A stretch of DNA of 64,000 bases from Hirudinaria manillensis (Eukaryota > Annelida > Clitellata > Hirudinida > Hirudinidae), in the NCBI GenBank assembly GCA_034509925.1, contig CM067536.1, forward strand, positions 6,867,001-6,931,000, written 5' to 3'. How positions within the stretch are numbered: position 1 is the first letter of the stretch; each line of letters starts with the position of its first letter. Position numbers and translations under genes: made by a program. The notes below the pieces were generated by a model, which was not told the DNA's origin, did not search any database, and saw only the letters and a list, made by a program, of their open reading frames with translations. Shown piece after piece: positions 22,153 to 33,900 of the stretch.

Positions 22153-25096
22153 TCAATTGATTAGCACAGACTTTGGGAAGAGGTTGAGTTTGACATAATA
22201 CATAAGCACTTCCATGATGAGATTCTCATCCAGTTTGGGTTTTTCACACTCAAACCCTGGTATTTGATGCCCATGCAAATCGTGCTGCTTGTAGTGGATC
22301 AGGTCCTTTATTACCAAAAATTGTTAAAAATGTATTTGAAGATGATAATGAATCAAATTCCCACTAAATATTAATTTAAAAACAAATTAAAAATTGCTCT
22401 CTAACTTGTGAAATAATCATTATTTAAAGACTAATAGAGCAACAACTCTGTGCAACAACATGGCAAAGAACAACATTACAGGAGAAATGCACATTGAAGT
22501 AAATACAATGAGATTTTAATGTACTGACTTCACTGATATGAGGATACAGTGGAGTTGAATGTATGCCCTCCTGTGCACACATCTCAGTCCAAGGAGGAAG
22601 ATACTTCTCCGTGATACCTGACAAGGCTTCCTCTTGATTCATCTAAACAGTTACCAGTATTTAGTTTATGTAAATACTATTAGTAATTATCTATCATTTT
22701 CAAGGAAATGTGAATAATTAAATACCAAAACAATCCGAAGATTATGATGGCATTAGTAATTCCAGTGAAATGGCAACATTAATTCTAAATAAAAGTACCT
22801 TGATAAAATTAGTAGCAATGACACCTAAATAGCTCTTTGGCAGATCAAATATTTTGCAGACGATTTCTGATATGAGATGTTGATCTGAAAAATGCATTGA
22901 TTAAAAAAAGGCTTATATATATATCTACAAGATATTCCAAAACAATATACTAAAAATAAACATTTGCATCCAAGCATTTGTTGACAACATTGTGACAACA
23001 TAATCACAGTCAACTACCACATCCTACTTGTGTTGGTTTCATCAACAAGGACGTAGATGCTTCCTTGCTTGCCATGCAAACACAGGTGATACAAAGCCCT
23101 GACCACATCGTGGATATTTATGGTGTAACACCGATGATTTGAGCACCAAAACATCTGACGAATGACATGGAATCGATGAAACAAATTCCAACGAGTCCAA
23201 AAACAGAGACTCTGGTAAATAACAGCTACACAAACCTGTAGGGGTTCTTTGAGGTATTTGCTTATTCCAGCAAAAACAAGATATGGAGCTGAAACAGAAA
23301 CAAAAAAATGTTTCAAGTAGAAGTTTCTAAATACAAACTGATGCAAAACATTTCAACGTTTGTTTAAAAAATCGCTCGTTTTTATAAAATAATTTCTCGT
23401 TACTACAACTTGTTAAATTCACGATCGGTAGTTAGAAAGAATATGAAAGCCATAAATAAACTCGAACATCCTACATTCAATTCTCCATTTAAGCTAAAGT
23501 CAACTGGCAATACACACGACTTGAAAGAACTAACTTATTCCGTGAACATCTGCAGGTCCGTACGCATGCGGAAGTCTCAAGACGACATACTTCAGACCCT
23601 CAATTCCTGCCAATTCTCTCTCCACTTTTAACTTCTGAAGGCTTATTGATGAGCACGATCCAGAAGTAAACTGATAAGAAAGAATGTGCATTTCTTTTAG
23701 AGTAAGAATTTTATGTAAAAACTACTTTCATCAATCAGAAAATAGAAATTTCTGCAAAGCTGGAAATAACTGGCTTGTGAACTTAGCATCAGCATAATTC
23801 TCTCGCTCTATGTCATTTAACATTTCGGTTCATATATGATATTATTCTATTATATTATTATTAATTTTAAATTCCATTCAATCATCTTTAGTCCAACTAA
23901 AGAATGCAATTTATAGTGACAAATATTCAACAAAATTAATGATATCATGCCAAAATGGAGAAAGAGTTTTTTTTAACTCAAGTGAATCTAACAATTGATC
24001 TTAAACTCTGTCTATAAAACAATCATACTATTTTTAATTTTAAACATATCAAAATTGTAATTTAAGCTGTAGCTTGGGATTTATCCCAAAGCAACTCCCA
24101 ACTACAATGAAGATAATATTAAGTAATTAATTAATTATTATTTCCTGTTATTTGCTGTTTGCCAACGACCAGTTTGATCTTTTGGATAAAAACTCTAATA
24201 CTTACCTCATCCTTAGAGCACAATTCTGCAGAAGATATTTCTATAAAATATTTCACTCCGTGTTGGGCAGCCTCTCTTGCACAGTTCATGCTCAGTGTTA
24301 AAATCCCATCCTCATACACCTGTAAACAAGAAAACATTTGTTAAAAGAAAAACATGAATATAATATTTATCATCAAATGGTATAGCTAATGGCTAGACAT
24401 AGGAAAAAAGTGTTATTCAGCAATGCCTTGAAAATGCAATAAGTGTGCATAAAATCTATCAAAACAAACACTTACTTTCATGGGCAACCATGGTTTGGTT
24501 TCCCCTGCACAGTTGATGACATAATCAAACTTACCATTCCCATATCCAGCAAAAAGATTGGCAACTGAGTCTATGAAAATTATTTTAAAAAAATGCTATT
24601 ATTCTACAAATCTATTGCAATTATAATAAATCTAACTTTGTCTGATCAAGTTGATTTGATGAAATGTAGTTTTGTCCAATGATTCCTAACAAATATAAAA
24701 ATAACAAAGATGATACAAATAATTAAGAATGCCAAAGGACTACCACAGGAAAACAAAATTATATTAAGTTACTTTATGTTCTGGACTGAGCCATGCCATC
24801 TCTGGTAAAACCTTATCAGCCACCACAACCTACAAAAAATTAAGATTGATCAAACTCTCACTTGCACTGATCGAGTTCTTCAAAGAATTTAGTCTAGCTA
24901 AAATCGTTTACAATTCAACTAACCTCCCCGACCAAATCATTCCTAATCAGATAATCAACTAGATTTCGTCCGATAAATCCAAGCCCTGTGGATAAGTCAA
25001 ATAAGAATCAGTCGGCAGAGACCGTGCCAAAATTAAGAACCATTGTCAACCTCCAAGAACAAGCACATGAGGCTTGCATCCCGCTTCCGAATCCAT
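22153..25096 (-). CDS. Extended SDR, NAD-epimerase/dehydratase-like protein, 12 exons
   Basis: Minus-strand exons: 25096-25051, 24985-24924, 24829-24773, 24685-24637, 24570-24476, 24319-24206, 23670-23535, 23288-23236, 23154-23028, 22884-22799, 22642-22529, 22305-22153; all phases join, giving 363 residues. The N-terminus HVLVLGGLGFIGRNLVDYL is a Rossmann NAD(P)-binding loop. VVVADKVLPE is the second strand ending in an acidic residue, favouring NAD. FDYVINCAGETK and YFIEISSAELC are the next two core strands, then LRLPHAYGPAD, as in extended SDRs. INIHDVVRALYHL fits their C-terminal part. The substrate is unknown; similar proteins in fungi and protists are, to my memory, only annotated as epimerase family. 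The Tyr of the usual YxxxK pair is not evident. The exon 23670-23535 acceptor is the least certain boundary. Confidence 0.85.
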
Positions 25097-25728
25097 AAAA
25101 CGATGTTTACTAATTAGGCAGTCCAAACACAGCTTCCCCTTCCAAATTTGTTTTTAAGAAAAAAATAAACCACTCCTCGGAAAGTATTCGCAGTCTCAAC
25201 TCGTAGCTCAACGAGGGCTAATTAGCCTTGCTAAGTAAGAGACGCTTCACTTTTTAAGAACTTCCGGAATTGTGGAACTCTGGTCGCATCATCGCTCGAC
25301 GATGACAATTTATGTTACGGACTGCTGTGACACTGCAAGACTAGAAGTGCGTAGGAACTGTTGGGATACTTAACTATTTAATTCCTACCCAGCTGCACTT
25401 TGTCTCCCTATTTAGTGCATAGTTAGTCAAAATCAAGACAAACAACAAAGGGCAAATGATGAGAAAGTGATTTCACAAAATTGCAAAGAACCATACATCG
25501 CCAAACATTCTTGGAAGCTACATAATTGTTTCTCGAAAAAGGAAAGTTTTAAAATTACACACTGGTTACATCTTAGATACAGATTACGAGCGTCACAGCT
25601 GATCAAGCAATTCCCAAATCTAATGAAAGAACAATAGTGAACTTGAGTAACATGACATTTTATTGCAATCTGTACAAGCAAAAATTATTGAAACAAAATA
25701 TCAGAAATGACAGAAAAAAAATCAGAAT
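25097..25728. other. Intergenic: SDR gene 5' flank and coiled-coil gene 3' flank
   Basis: About 630 bases, slightly less AT-rich near 25200-25350, which may be the SDR promoter and 5' UTR. Both neighbours are on the minus strand. No further feature seen. Confidence 0.45.
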
Positions 25729-26385
25729 TTAGTTAAGATGCTTTGCAATGTCTCGCCCATTAGGTATAATTTTGTCGTGGAGGTTGTTGGCAAGTGCTTT
25801 TGCTTCCTTAGTACATGCAATGCTTGATGTAATGTTCATTTTGGTATTTTCAACTGCCCTCGAGATGTGGGAATTAATTTCTTTTAAATTTGAGTGACAC
25901 TGAGTCAATGCATCTGTGTAACTTGGTTTTTTTAAAAATTGCTTCTGAAACTTGGAGCTCATTTCATCAATTTCAAGTTGGGGAACTTCGTATTTTTGAC
26001 CATATTCCTCCTGAGCTTCTATCGATTCGTTTTTCAATTTTAATGCCAAATTGTTCCATTCTGTTTCTTCTTCTGCAAGTTTTTGTGAATAATTTTCTAG
26101 CTGTTTCTTGGTCGCTGCCAGATTGTCTTTGGTGGGATTCGGCAAGTGTTCGATGAGAGGAATCGGGGTGCTGCGACAAATGTCTCTTGCCAACTCTGGA
26201 AAAAGTTCTAGACATTCTTGCTTGAAATTCTTTGCATCGATGTCTGCATCTTCAAAAGTCTCTTGAAAGGCTTTTTCAAATGAACTACGAAGGCATTTCT
26301 CCACTTTGGCATAGATGGCCAATTGGGAATCAATGGTTCCAAAACTTTTTCTGAAGCATGAAATACTTGATCTTCTTTTGTCCAT
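25729..26385 (-). CDS. Unrecognised 218-residue coiled-coil protein
   Basis: Single uninterrupted exon, ATG at 26385-26383 and stop at 25731-25729. Residues 1-75 are mixed helical with FELARD-like amphipathic spacing; residues 85-150 are charged heptad-like helices (QLENYSQKLAEEE, EWNNLALKLKNE) and residues 170-218 a further helix. There are no membrane segments, cysteine motifs or signal peptide. The overall layout (short helical head, then two coiled coils, about 220 residues) resembles small Mis12-complex kinetochore subunits such as PMF1 or NSL1, but no motif decides it. A 5' UTR exon may lie near 26760-26800, where GCAGGTGG and a GTAATT donor occur. Function should be treated as unknown. 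Confidence 0.65.
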   Translation of the reverse strand: MDKRRSSISCFRKSFGTIDSQLAIYAKVEKCLRSSFEKAFQETFEDADIDAKNFKQECLELFPELARDICRSTPIPLIEHLPNPTKDNLAATKKQLENYSQKLAEEETEWNNLALKLKNESIEAQEEYGQKYEVPQLEIDEMSSKFQKQFLKKPSYTDALTQCHSNLKEINSHISRAVENTKMNITSSIACTKEAKALANNLHDKIIPNGRDIAKHLN

Positions 26386-27908
26386 TTATCCTTAAATGTT
26401 TATCATTGCATTAATGATTAATTAATTAAGCAATGTATTAAGATGTAAGATGACTTCTAACTTAATTCTAAATTTTGCTTATTCATAAACAATTTGGAAG
26501 GGTATTAAGACAGGACAAATTTTAGTTAAATAGGACATCGCTACTGCAAAAATCTAAGGAACATACATAATAGCACGTGGTCCCAGAGGTATAAACTATA
26601 AATTACGTGCTAGGTTATCAAATTGTTATAAGCACTTTCGGGAAATGACTAAATCGGAGTCGTTCTAGCAAATTTTTGCATTTGAGCCGGCTTACTTTAA
26701 TCCAAAAATAATGCCATTAAGTATTTCAATAATTTAAAAATTATAAAAGGATGTGATAATTACCTATTTTGAATGCATAGATCCACCTGCTGGCTCAAGA
26801 AAACCGAGGACCAAACCCTCCCGATTTTGAAAACAAATTCGAGCGCCTCGTACTTTTGTAAACACGGAGTCAGAAATGGTATTATTTTAACATTTAATAA
26901 AATTTCAATGCAACCGGTAACGCCAAAATGCCAATTTATTAAAAATGTATCCAAGTGATAATATGATTACAAATTGGTTTTATTAGTTGTGAAGGTCGAA
27001 TTATCGTCCAAAAAATTAATCGGATTTCTAAATTGATTCAGTTTTTAATAAAAAATTCATTTTCTTAAATATCCCAAACATCAAATACGTTATCTTAAGT
27101 GCAGATTTATTTATTGATTATTTATTGATGTTCTTCAGATAAAAGCTCAAACCATTTTTTGTCGCAAATCTTGTTTCCTCGAATTAGAATCCAGTCGTAA
27201 ATTTCGAGTCAGAACAAGTTTGAAAATGCGGGAAGTTGAATTTCGCTTCCAAAATTGAAAACTTTATTAAATCAGGAAAATCAACGATTTTTTTGAATGC
27301 ACTTAGAAATGTTGAAGTTCACCGAGTAATGTGCATTATATAACAACTCAGTGCAAATTGTAAAAGCTTTAAATCGATCATTTCTAGGTGCAACTTTAAA
27401 CTCTAATTTATCTTTAGAAGTATAACAAATTTGGACCTAAAATAATTGAGAAAGTAGTCAGCACAACAAGAACAATAACACCATGAAAGCGCTACTCGAT
27501 ACCTCTTTCTTGAAATGGATATTTCTAAATGTTCAAAAGTTTGTTTAAGAAAGCCATTATTTTCATTCAGAACCTCATGAGAGTTTTTCTAAGTTTTTAA
27601 ACGGCTAAGACAGCTTTTAACAAATGTTCAGTTCACTCAAGTTGTTTTTATCGCCTAGCAGTGCAGTATTTATTGAATAAAATGCGATTTATTCTCAGAT
27701 TTATTAAATCTCAGTATGCTATCTGTTTATAAGAGTCTCAGTAGCAGAGAATACTGGTCTACTTGTTGCACAACAACCGAAGATAACCAGTGGAAGAAAT
27801 ACGACCACAGTTATAGACAGCACGTAACACAATTAGAATGTTCTCACTCATAGCATGGTCTCCGAGTTGCACTTGAACTTTCTCGGATTGAATCTCAAGT
27901 TGGTAAAA
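26386..27908. other. Intergenic between divergent genes
   Basis: About 1.5 kb of AT-rich sequence separating a minus-strand gene from a plus-strand gene, so it should hold both promoters. No repeat, RNA gene or convincing exon found. Confidence 0.45.
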
Positions 27909-28082
27909 ATGAGCGCATCCGTCAGTACTATCCATCGGAAGTTATCATCGTCTGCTCGATACGACACCGGGCCTTTAAATGGAGCGATAGGAAGTGAATG
28001 GAAATATCGCACTGCAGATGATGTTCCTTGGATGGATCCCTATCATCCTGGTTGCCAATTTTGTTTTTCCGGGAAGCAATGA
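27909..28082 (+). CDS. Small ORF, 57 residues, overlapping exon 1 of the beta-lactamase-like gene
   Basis: ATG 27909 to TGA 28080-28082. The N-terminus (MSASVSTIHRKLSSSARY) is basic and Ser-rich like a mitochondrial targeting peptide, and the C-terminus has DPYHPGCQFCFSGK with a CxxC. It overlaps, in another frame, the signal-peptide exon 28018-28084. It may be a genuine short protein, an upstream ORF of the downstream gene, or chance. Not recognised. Confidence 0.25.
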   Translation: MSASVSTIHRKLSSSARYDTGPLNGAIGSEWKYRTADDVPWMDPYHPGCQFCFSGKQ

Positions 28083-31000
28083 AGGTTGGAATTACTAGTA
28101 TATGTGATCAAGCTGTACTATGAATATTATATTTTAATTACGTTATCAGTATCCATTAAATTTGTCTGCACTTAAAACAAATATTTGAAATGTTTATAAA
28201 TTACTTAAAATCGGTCATTTTAAGATGGCTTCAATAAGTTTGCCAATGTTTCAATTTCTTTATTATTTATTTTTTTATATTGCAGCTTATGTAACACATT
28301 AATCTATTCACTGACACATTAGAAATTAATTATAAAATTACTCTGCTTATTACTATAGTAACTGTAATTAAATATTAACCTTGTGATAGCAAATAATCTG
28401 AATAATACTAATTAAATATAAAAATAATAATAATAATTAAATATAAAAACGTCCCGAATTGTTGGCCAATTGCGACATCTAATTCCACAACGAATGGACA
28501 GAATCCTTTAAAAAATAAGAAAAAAAAAACATTTGAAGGTTTTTTGACAGACACCCTCCAGGAATTTAGTGGCTTCGATGACCTGTTCATGAAGTACATG
28601 AGAGAAAGGAATGTACCCGGGGCCAACGTTGCCGTGGCCAAGAAAGGAAGGGTCATCATTAAAAAAGGTGCGCATAACGAAAAAATAAAAAGAAGATTCA
28701 GTTGGTATTTGTTTTCTTTGATCTCAATAATTTAAAGATTTCAGTCGTAGAATTGTAATAATTTATCTTATTCTGGTTAAAGTATTCCTAGTGGTTATAA
28801 TGATAGTCATCTTAATCGTCCTAATGAATATAGTGGGAGTCTTGGACCAGTACTGGGATCAAAGCTAGTCATAAAGTCAAGATGTTTGTCAATGGAATTA
28901 TGAATAAATTAGTTAATGATGATATTTCTAGCAGGATTAATTTCTAGCATATTCAGAATGATTCATAAATTTAACATTTGCTCGTGTCTTGATGTCACCT
29001 TGTCATCTTCACCAGTTCTCAACCAGAAATTTATGCATAAGAGTGTACACAGAGTAAAACAAATCGCTCGAGCTTTAGATCACAAAAGAATTTTCTCCGC
29101 ATTTATTTTCAATTATTCGACTCACATTAATGATTACAGGGAAATTTATAGAGATAAGAATGATGGATGAAGTAGATTTCGAGACAACATTGTTCTCTAA
29201 CGAATGATCGTTCAATGACAGGATTTGGACGAGCCAGTCAACAACGACTGATGACACCGTGGACAGTGGTGCGCATAGGGGAGGTCTCCAAGGTCCTGAC
29301 CGCAGTAGGGGTGCTGAGGCTCGTGGAGACTGGCAAAATCAGTCTCGACCAGGCGGTTTTCGGAGAAAACAGTTGGATTTCGTTCATTTATTTGCGTTTC
29401 TCTGCTTCGTGCTCTTCTTCATTAACTGCGCGTGTTTTTTATTCGAGGTGTTAATAAACGCCACCTCGGATACTGATGGCTGTTCATCATTGAACGAGCA
29501 TCTCACACGTTCTAATGGATGTTTTGACTAGCAGAAATTAACACAAATCAAGTAAGAGGAAACAAAGCATCATGCCAGTAACACCTCACTCCAAGAACTT
29601 CTATTGAATGATTGATGCTTGTGTCGTGTCTGGGGGGGAGAACCAATCAACGCCCTAAGAAGGAAAAATAAACAAAAACAAAAAAAACATAGACCCAGTA
29701 ATTAGAGAGATTGCATAGCGACCGATTGAGACTCGACTCATCTTAAAGTATGCCGAACCTCTGGGAAGAGTTCAAAGTAACGGAATGTTTACAGTTCTGG
29801 ATTCAGTGCTGGAATCAAAGAGCATTCGCTCGGCTGAAGTTGATTGAACAACTGTCTTTATAAGAACTCCACGAGCACTTCTTTCCAGCGCTCGATAATG
29901 AACCAACCGTGCAAGACACGAAATATTTTCTGCCTGCTTTTTTTTTTATCTTTTCCCTTTTTCTGTCACTCACTCATTGATTCGAAATTTCAAAAACACC
30001 TGCATATTTTCTCCGCGTTTTCCTTCCCTTGAAATAACTTCTTTTCTTTGGAATGCTTTAATTTCACATTTTTTTTTATAAAACAAATGTTGGATTTGTT
30101 TTTATATGATTAAAAATGATTAGAACTGAATAAACAACCATTTTAGTCGCATAAAACTAACTACATTAATTAGATAATCGCATGAACCTTGTACAACGAT
30201 GATTGGACAATTCTTTTGCATGAAGGTCTCCTAAAAGAATATAGCCATGACATAAAAGACCAGAGGATTAGAGACATAACCATAAGGCATCTCTTACAAC
30301 ACACATCCGGATGGAACCAGAAATCCACCGGAGATTCTCTCTTGAAGCCGGGTCTTTTGAGAAAGTTCATCGAAGAAAAACTGAAGCACAAACTCCAGTC
30401 GGTGTACTACGATCCAGGCCCGGAGTCGAAGTCTCCGAACGAAGAGGGACGCATCGTGTCGCTACTCCAGCGCTATTCCACTTTCTCGGAGAGTTACAAC
30501 GAACAGTTTGGAGTCCAGCAGAACCAGACAGACTTTCACCTCGGCCAGGGTAGGATCAACTCGGAGAAGAGCAAGGACAACAGCGACTTCAGAGACTTTA
30601 GACGGAGGCAAAGGACGAGCAAGCATCAGGAAATCACGAGATCCAACGTGGTCAAGTATTTCATCAAACAACCTCTGCACTTCGAACCAGGTTTACTAAT
30701 TGAACAGAAATCAAATTGTTACAAATATATTAGAATAAATACAAATAAATAAATAAATAAATAAGATCGTCACAAACTCTTATAAACCAGAATATAAAAA
30801 TAGTTTGTTTTTTAAGACATAAGTTTTAAAGTCAGAGTCGACGTTTGCATTAACAACGTGATAGAAAGGCAGAGACGTTATTAAATCAGTTACGAAAAAT
30901 GCATTCCTTGTAAATCATCATTAAAATTTGTTTGCATAATTTCCACAGACATTACCTGTTTCAAGGACAGTCTGAAATCAATTCCTGATACTTCTGATAT

Positions 31001-33474
31001 AATAATAATAATTAATATAATAATAATAAATATAGTAATATTAATATGGAATTACAAACACTAAGCCAAATTAAACTACAAAATATCAGGAGTGGATATC
31101 CAACTCTTTTTTTTAAATCATTTTTTCCAGGCACCCGCTATTCGTACCTAAACTTTGGTTACATGGTTTTGGGGCTTATCATAGAGAGGTCAACTCAACG
31201 GTCGTACGAGTCTTTCATGAGAGAGTTGTTGTCGAAAGTTGGAATTTACAGGATGAAAGTTGGCAGGAACAACAACAATAACAACAACAACAGGGATGGT
31301 GACATATCTGAGGTAATTGGCTGGATCATGTCTGAGATCTTGTTAATATTTTCATTCATTTAATTATTGGATCAAATATCGCTTCATCAGGTATTGGAAC
31401 GTTGATGATAGCTGTGAGACAAATCTATTTTCTTGCAATAATAATATTTTAAAAACTATTGACTTATAAAAATGCAATAAGTTAGCATAGAAATTTAGAC
31501 GTTTACAAAAATTGTTCATTTCAATTGAAAAATTACTCGTGATATACCATATCATTATATGATTAGGAAGTATATTAATCCGGAGGTGGAATACTTCCCG
31601 TCGAATTACGAGGGAAGCATCCTCTCCAGTTTCGAAGGGCACTCGCCATTCTCGGGAGAATCGGGGGAACTTTTAGACGCCTGTTGCGGTTGGATCTCCT
31701 CGGCATCAGACCTCATCATCTTCTACGATTCACTTTTCCATGGCAAACACTCGAGTTCCAAGCAGACCTTGCTTTCCAATGCCACCTTCCAGCAGATGAT
31801 TGCCAGACCCAGCTACTCTGGCACCAAACAGGCCTGGTACGGACTCGGGTTGGTCGTGGAAGATGGAGGCAGGTAGGCTTAGACCAATCGTTGTTCGTTC
31901 GAAACTATTTGATTGAATTTCGTGTGACAAAGTTACTGGTCGAAATTTATAACATTTCCCTCGAGGTCGTTTTGGCACGGCGGATCTTTGGAAGGGTCGA
32001 CCAGCGTCTTGTACAGGAACGAGCAAGAGTATTCTTGGGCGATCCTCTTAAACTGCAAGCTGCATCCCAACGATTTGGCCGACTTCATGAAATACGCCAT
32101 CAGGCAGATTTTCCTGAAAAACAAGGCAGCCTCGCACTTTCTTGCCTCTCAGCAAACTCCTCAGTATACCTTGCCGTACACCTCGCAACTAGTCAACGAT
32201 ATCGATGAATTTCAGGAAGCCTCTCCTCGGATGAAATCTTACGATTTCTCATCGTGGTTATTGGAGTTTGAAAATCAACGATAGCTAATTTACAATTAGA
32301 TAGTGCAGATGTTAAAACAGTTGCTAAGTATTGCTCCACTTCTACTTCCTTATGTGAACTGAGATCAGATTGAATTTTAGTCCCAAAAAACCTTCGGCTT
32401 TATCTTTCATACCGGATGAATAAAATTGATAAATGTGTGTTAATATTTTAGTTATGTAGTGAAAATATATTTCAGGGGCTCGTTGTACGATGTCATTTCT
32501 GAAGATGAATCGAATGTCGTCAAGCTGATGATACCGGATTTTAAGCTTCACGAATTTCTCGATTTGATTTCCTCGAAGCTCTGCAGACCAACCTGGTTCG
32601 ATGCCTACGAGAACCCGAGTGGCCAGATATACTTCAACGTCATTTGGACAAAAAACGATGACCCATATAGCAGGTTAAATATATACTCGTCTGCCAAAGA
32701 ATTATTTAATATCTAATAAAGCAACTCGTTGATTATCTTAGAATGAACTTCCTGCAACACTTTTACATTACAAGCAGTTTGTGTTCAATGTATCTGGCTT
32801 TTATACTTTATACATGTATAATAGACCTATTTATATTTATAAGTAACTGACAGTTTCATTTGAATGTTTCCAAAAGGTGGAAAATGTATTTCGATCTGAT
32901 ACCTTCGAGGTACAGACGTCGATATAACGCCAGAGTAGCCCAGGGCTACAGGCTCGCCCACGTGGAGACGTACGTGAGTAAAAAGAAGCTCAGGTATGCC
33001 GCTCTGTTCATCAAGGACGATTGGCCAGATTGGATAGCCTACGAAGGCTACAGCCCTGCCCGTCACAAGGCCGAATTCTATCGGATGCTGGAAGGAGGTT
33101 ACAGGCTCGTGGTCCAGGCCATAGCAGAGTTCAAAGGCCGACTGTACGTGGCAGCCATTTACGATAAGTTCTTCATCGGGGACGGTAGGGTTCGCTTGGG
33201 ACTGACCTTGGAACAGCTGAACGACGAATTAAACAGACAGGTCGTCAACGGGCAAATTCTCAGCTACGTCCAGGCTTACACCAACAGGGACAGACTGAAG
33301 TTCAGTGCGATTTGGTCTCCGCGTATTTCGAAGCAATGGGCCGTCAGTCCAGCTATGACCAAGTACACGTTGTTGAACAGACTGTACCAATATTCGGTGG
33401 CTAATGTTCCAGTAGCTTGTCTATCCTCGTATCACACGGATGGCGTCACTTACTACGTAGCGCTTTGGCGCTAG
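28018..33474 (+). CDS. Secreted beta-lactamase-fold protein with C-terminal tandem-repeat domains, 9 exons
   Basis: Exons 28018-28084, 28539-28667, 29222-29371, 30226-30690, 31131-31312, 31571-31872, 31966-32256, 32476-32673, 32877-33474; phases join to 793 residues. Exon 1 is a hydrophobic signal peptide (MMFLGWIPIILVANFVF). Residues 30-490 follow class C beta-lactamase/esterase order: VPGANVAVAKKGRVI, then RIGEVSKVLTAV, ITIRHLLQHTSGW, GTRYSYLNFGYMVLG and FWHGGSLEGSTSVL. The SxxK nucleophile position reads E86-V-S-K89, so Ser seems replaced by Glu; YLN (276-278) and HGG (436-438) remain. Residues about 500-793 contain repeated GYRL...V...A.. modules like the bacterial tandem repeat domain (BTRD1) found beside such lactamase domains. 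A polar insert (about 200-255) and an eight-Asn run precede the exon 5 end. The exon 7 donor (TG|GTTATT) is weak. Likely an extracellular non-classical or inactive serine hydrolase; substrate unknown. Confidence 0.87.
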
Positions 33475-33900
33475 CAATGCTGAACTTCAAGCGACAGACG
33501 GATCCGAATTTCTGGAACTGAATTTCTCATTTTCGATGTATAACTAATTATTTTGTTGACGAGCGCGTGGAAAACCTAGAATCGGACAGTTCAGCCACTT
33601 TGACAGACAAAACGATCAGAGATAAAAACTTGGTTTTTAACAATTATGTTTCCAAATGATGTCTCAAAAGAAAAGCTTGTAATGTTACAACAAAATTAAA
33701 AGGTTTTCAGTCAACTATCTGGGAACAAAGGTACTGCACATCTGGGTGATTCAAACATTTTGCAACTTCCATGTAAAACGTTAGTTTTACTTTGCAGAAT
33801 GACCAACTAGCTCGGAAAGTCATGATTAAAAATAATTCTCGTGAAACAAAATTAAGAAAGCCACAGTTACAGAAAAGAAAATAGGGCAGCATTTGAAACG
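33475..33900. other. Convergent 3' ends
   Basis: About 425 bases between the stops of two genes that face each other. Expected to be shared 3' UTR sequence; nothing else seen. Confidence 0.5.
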
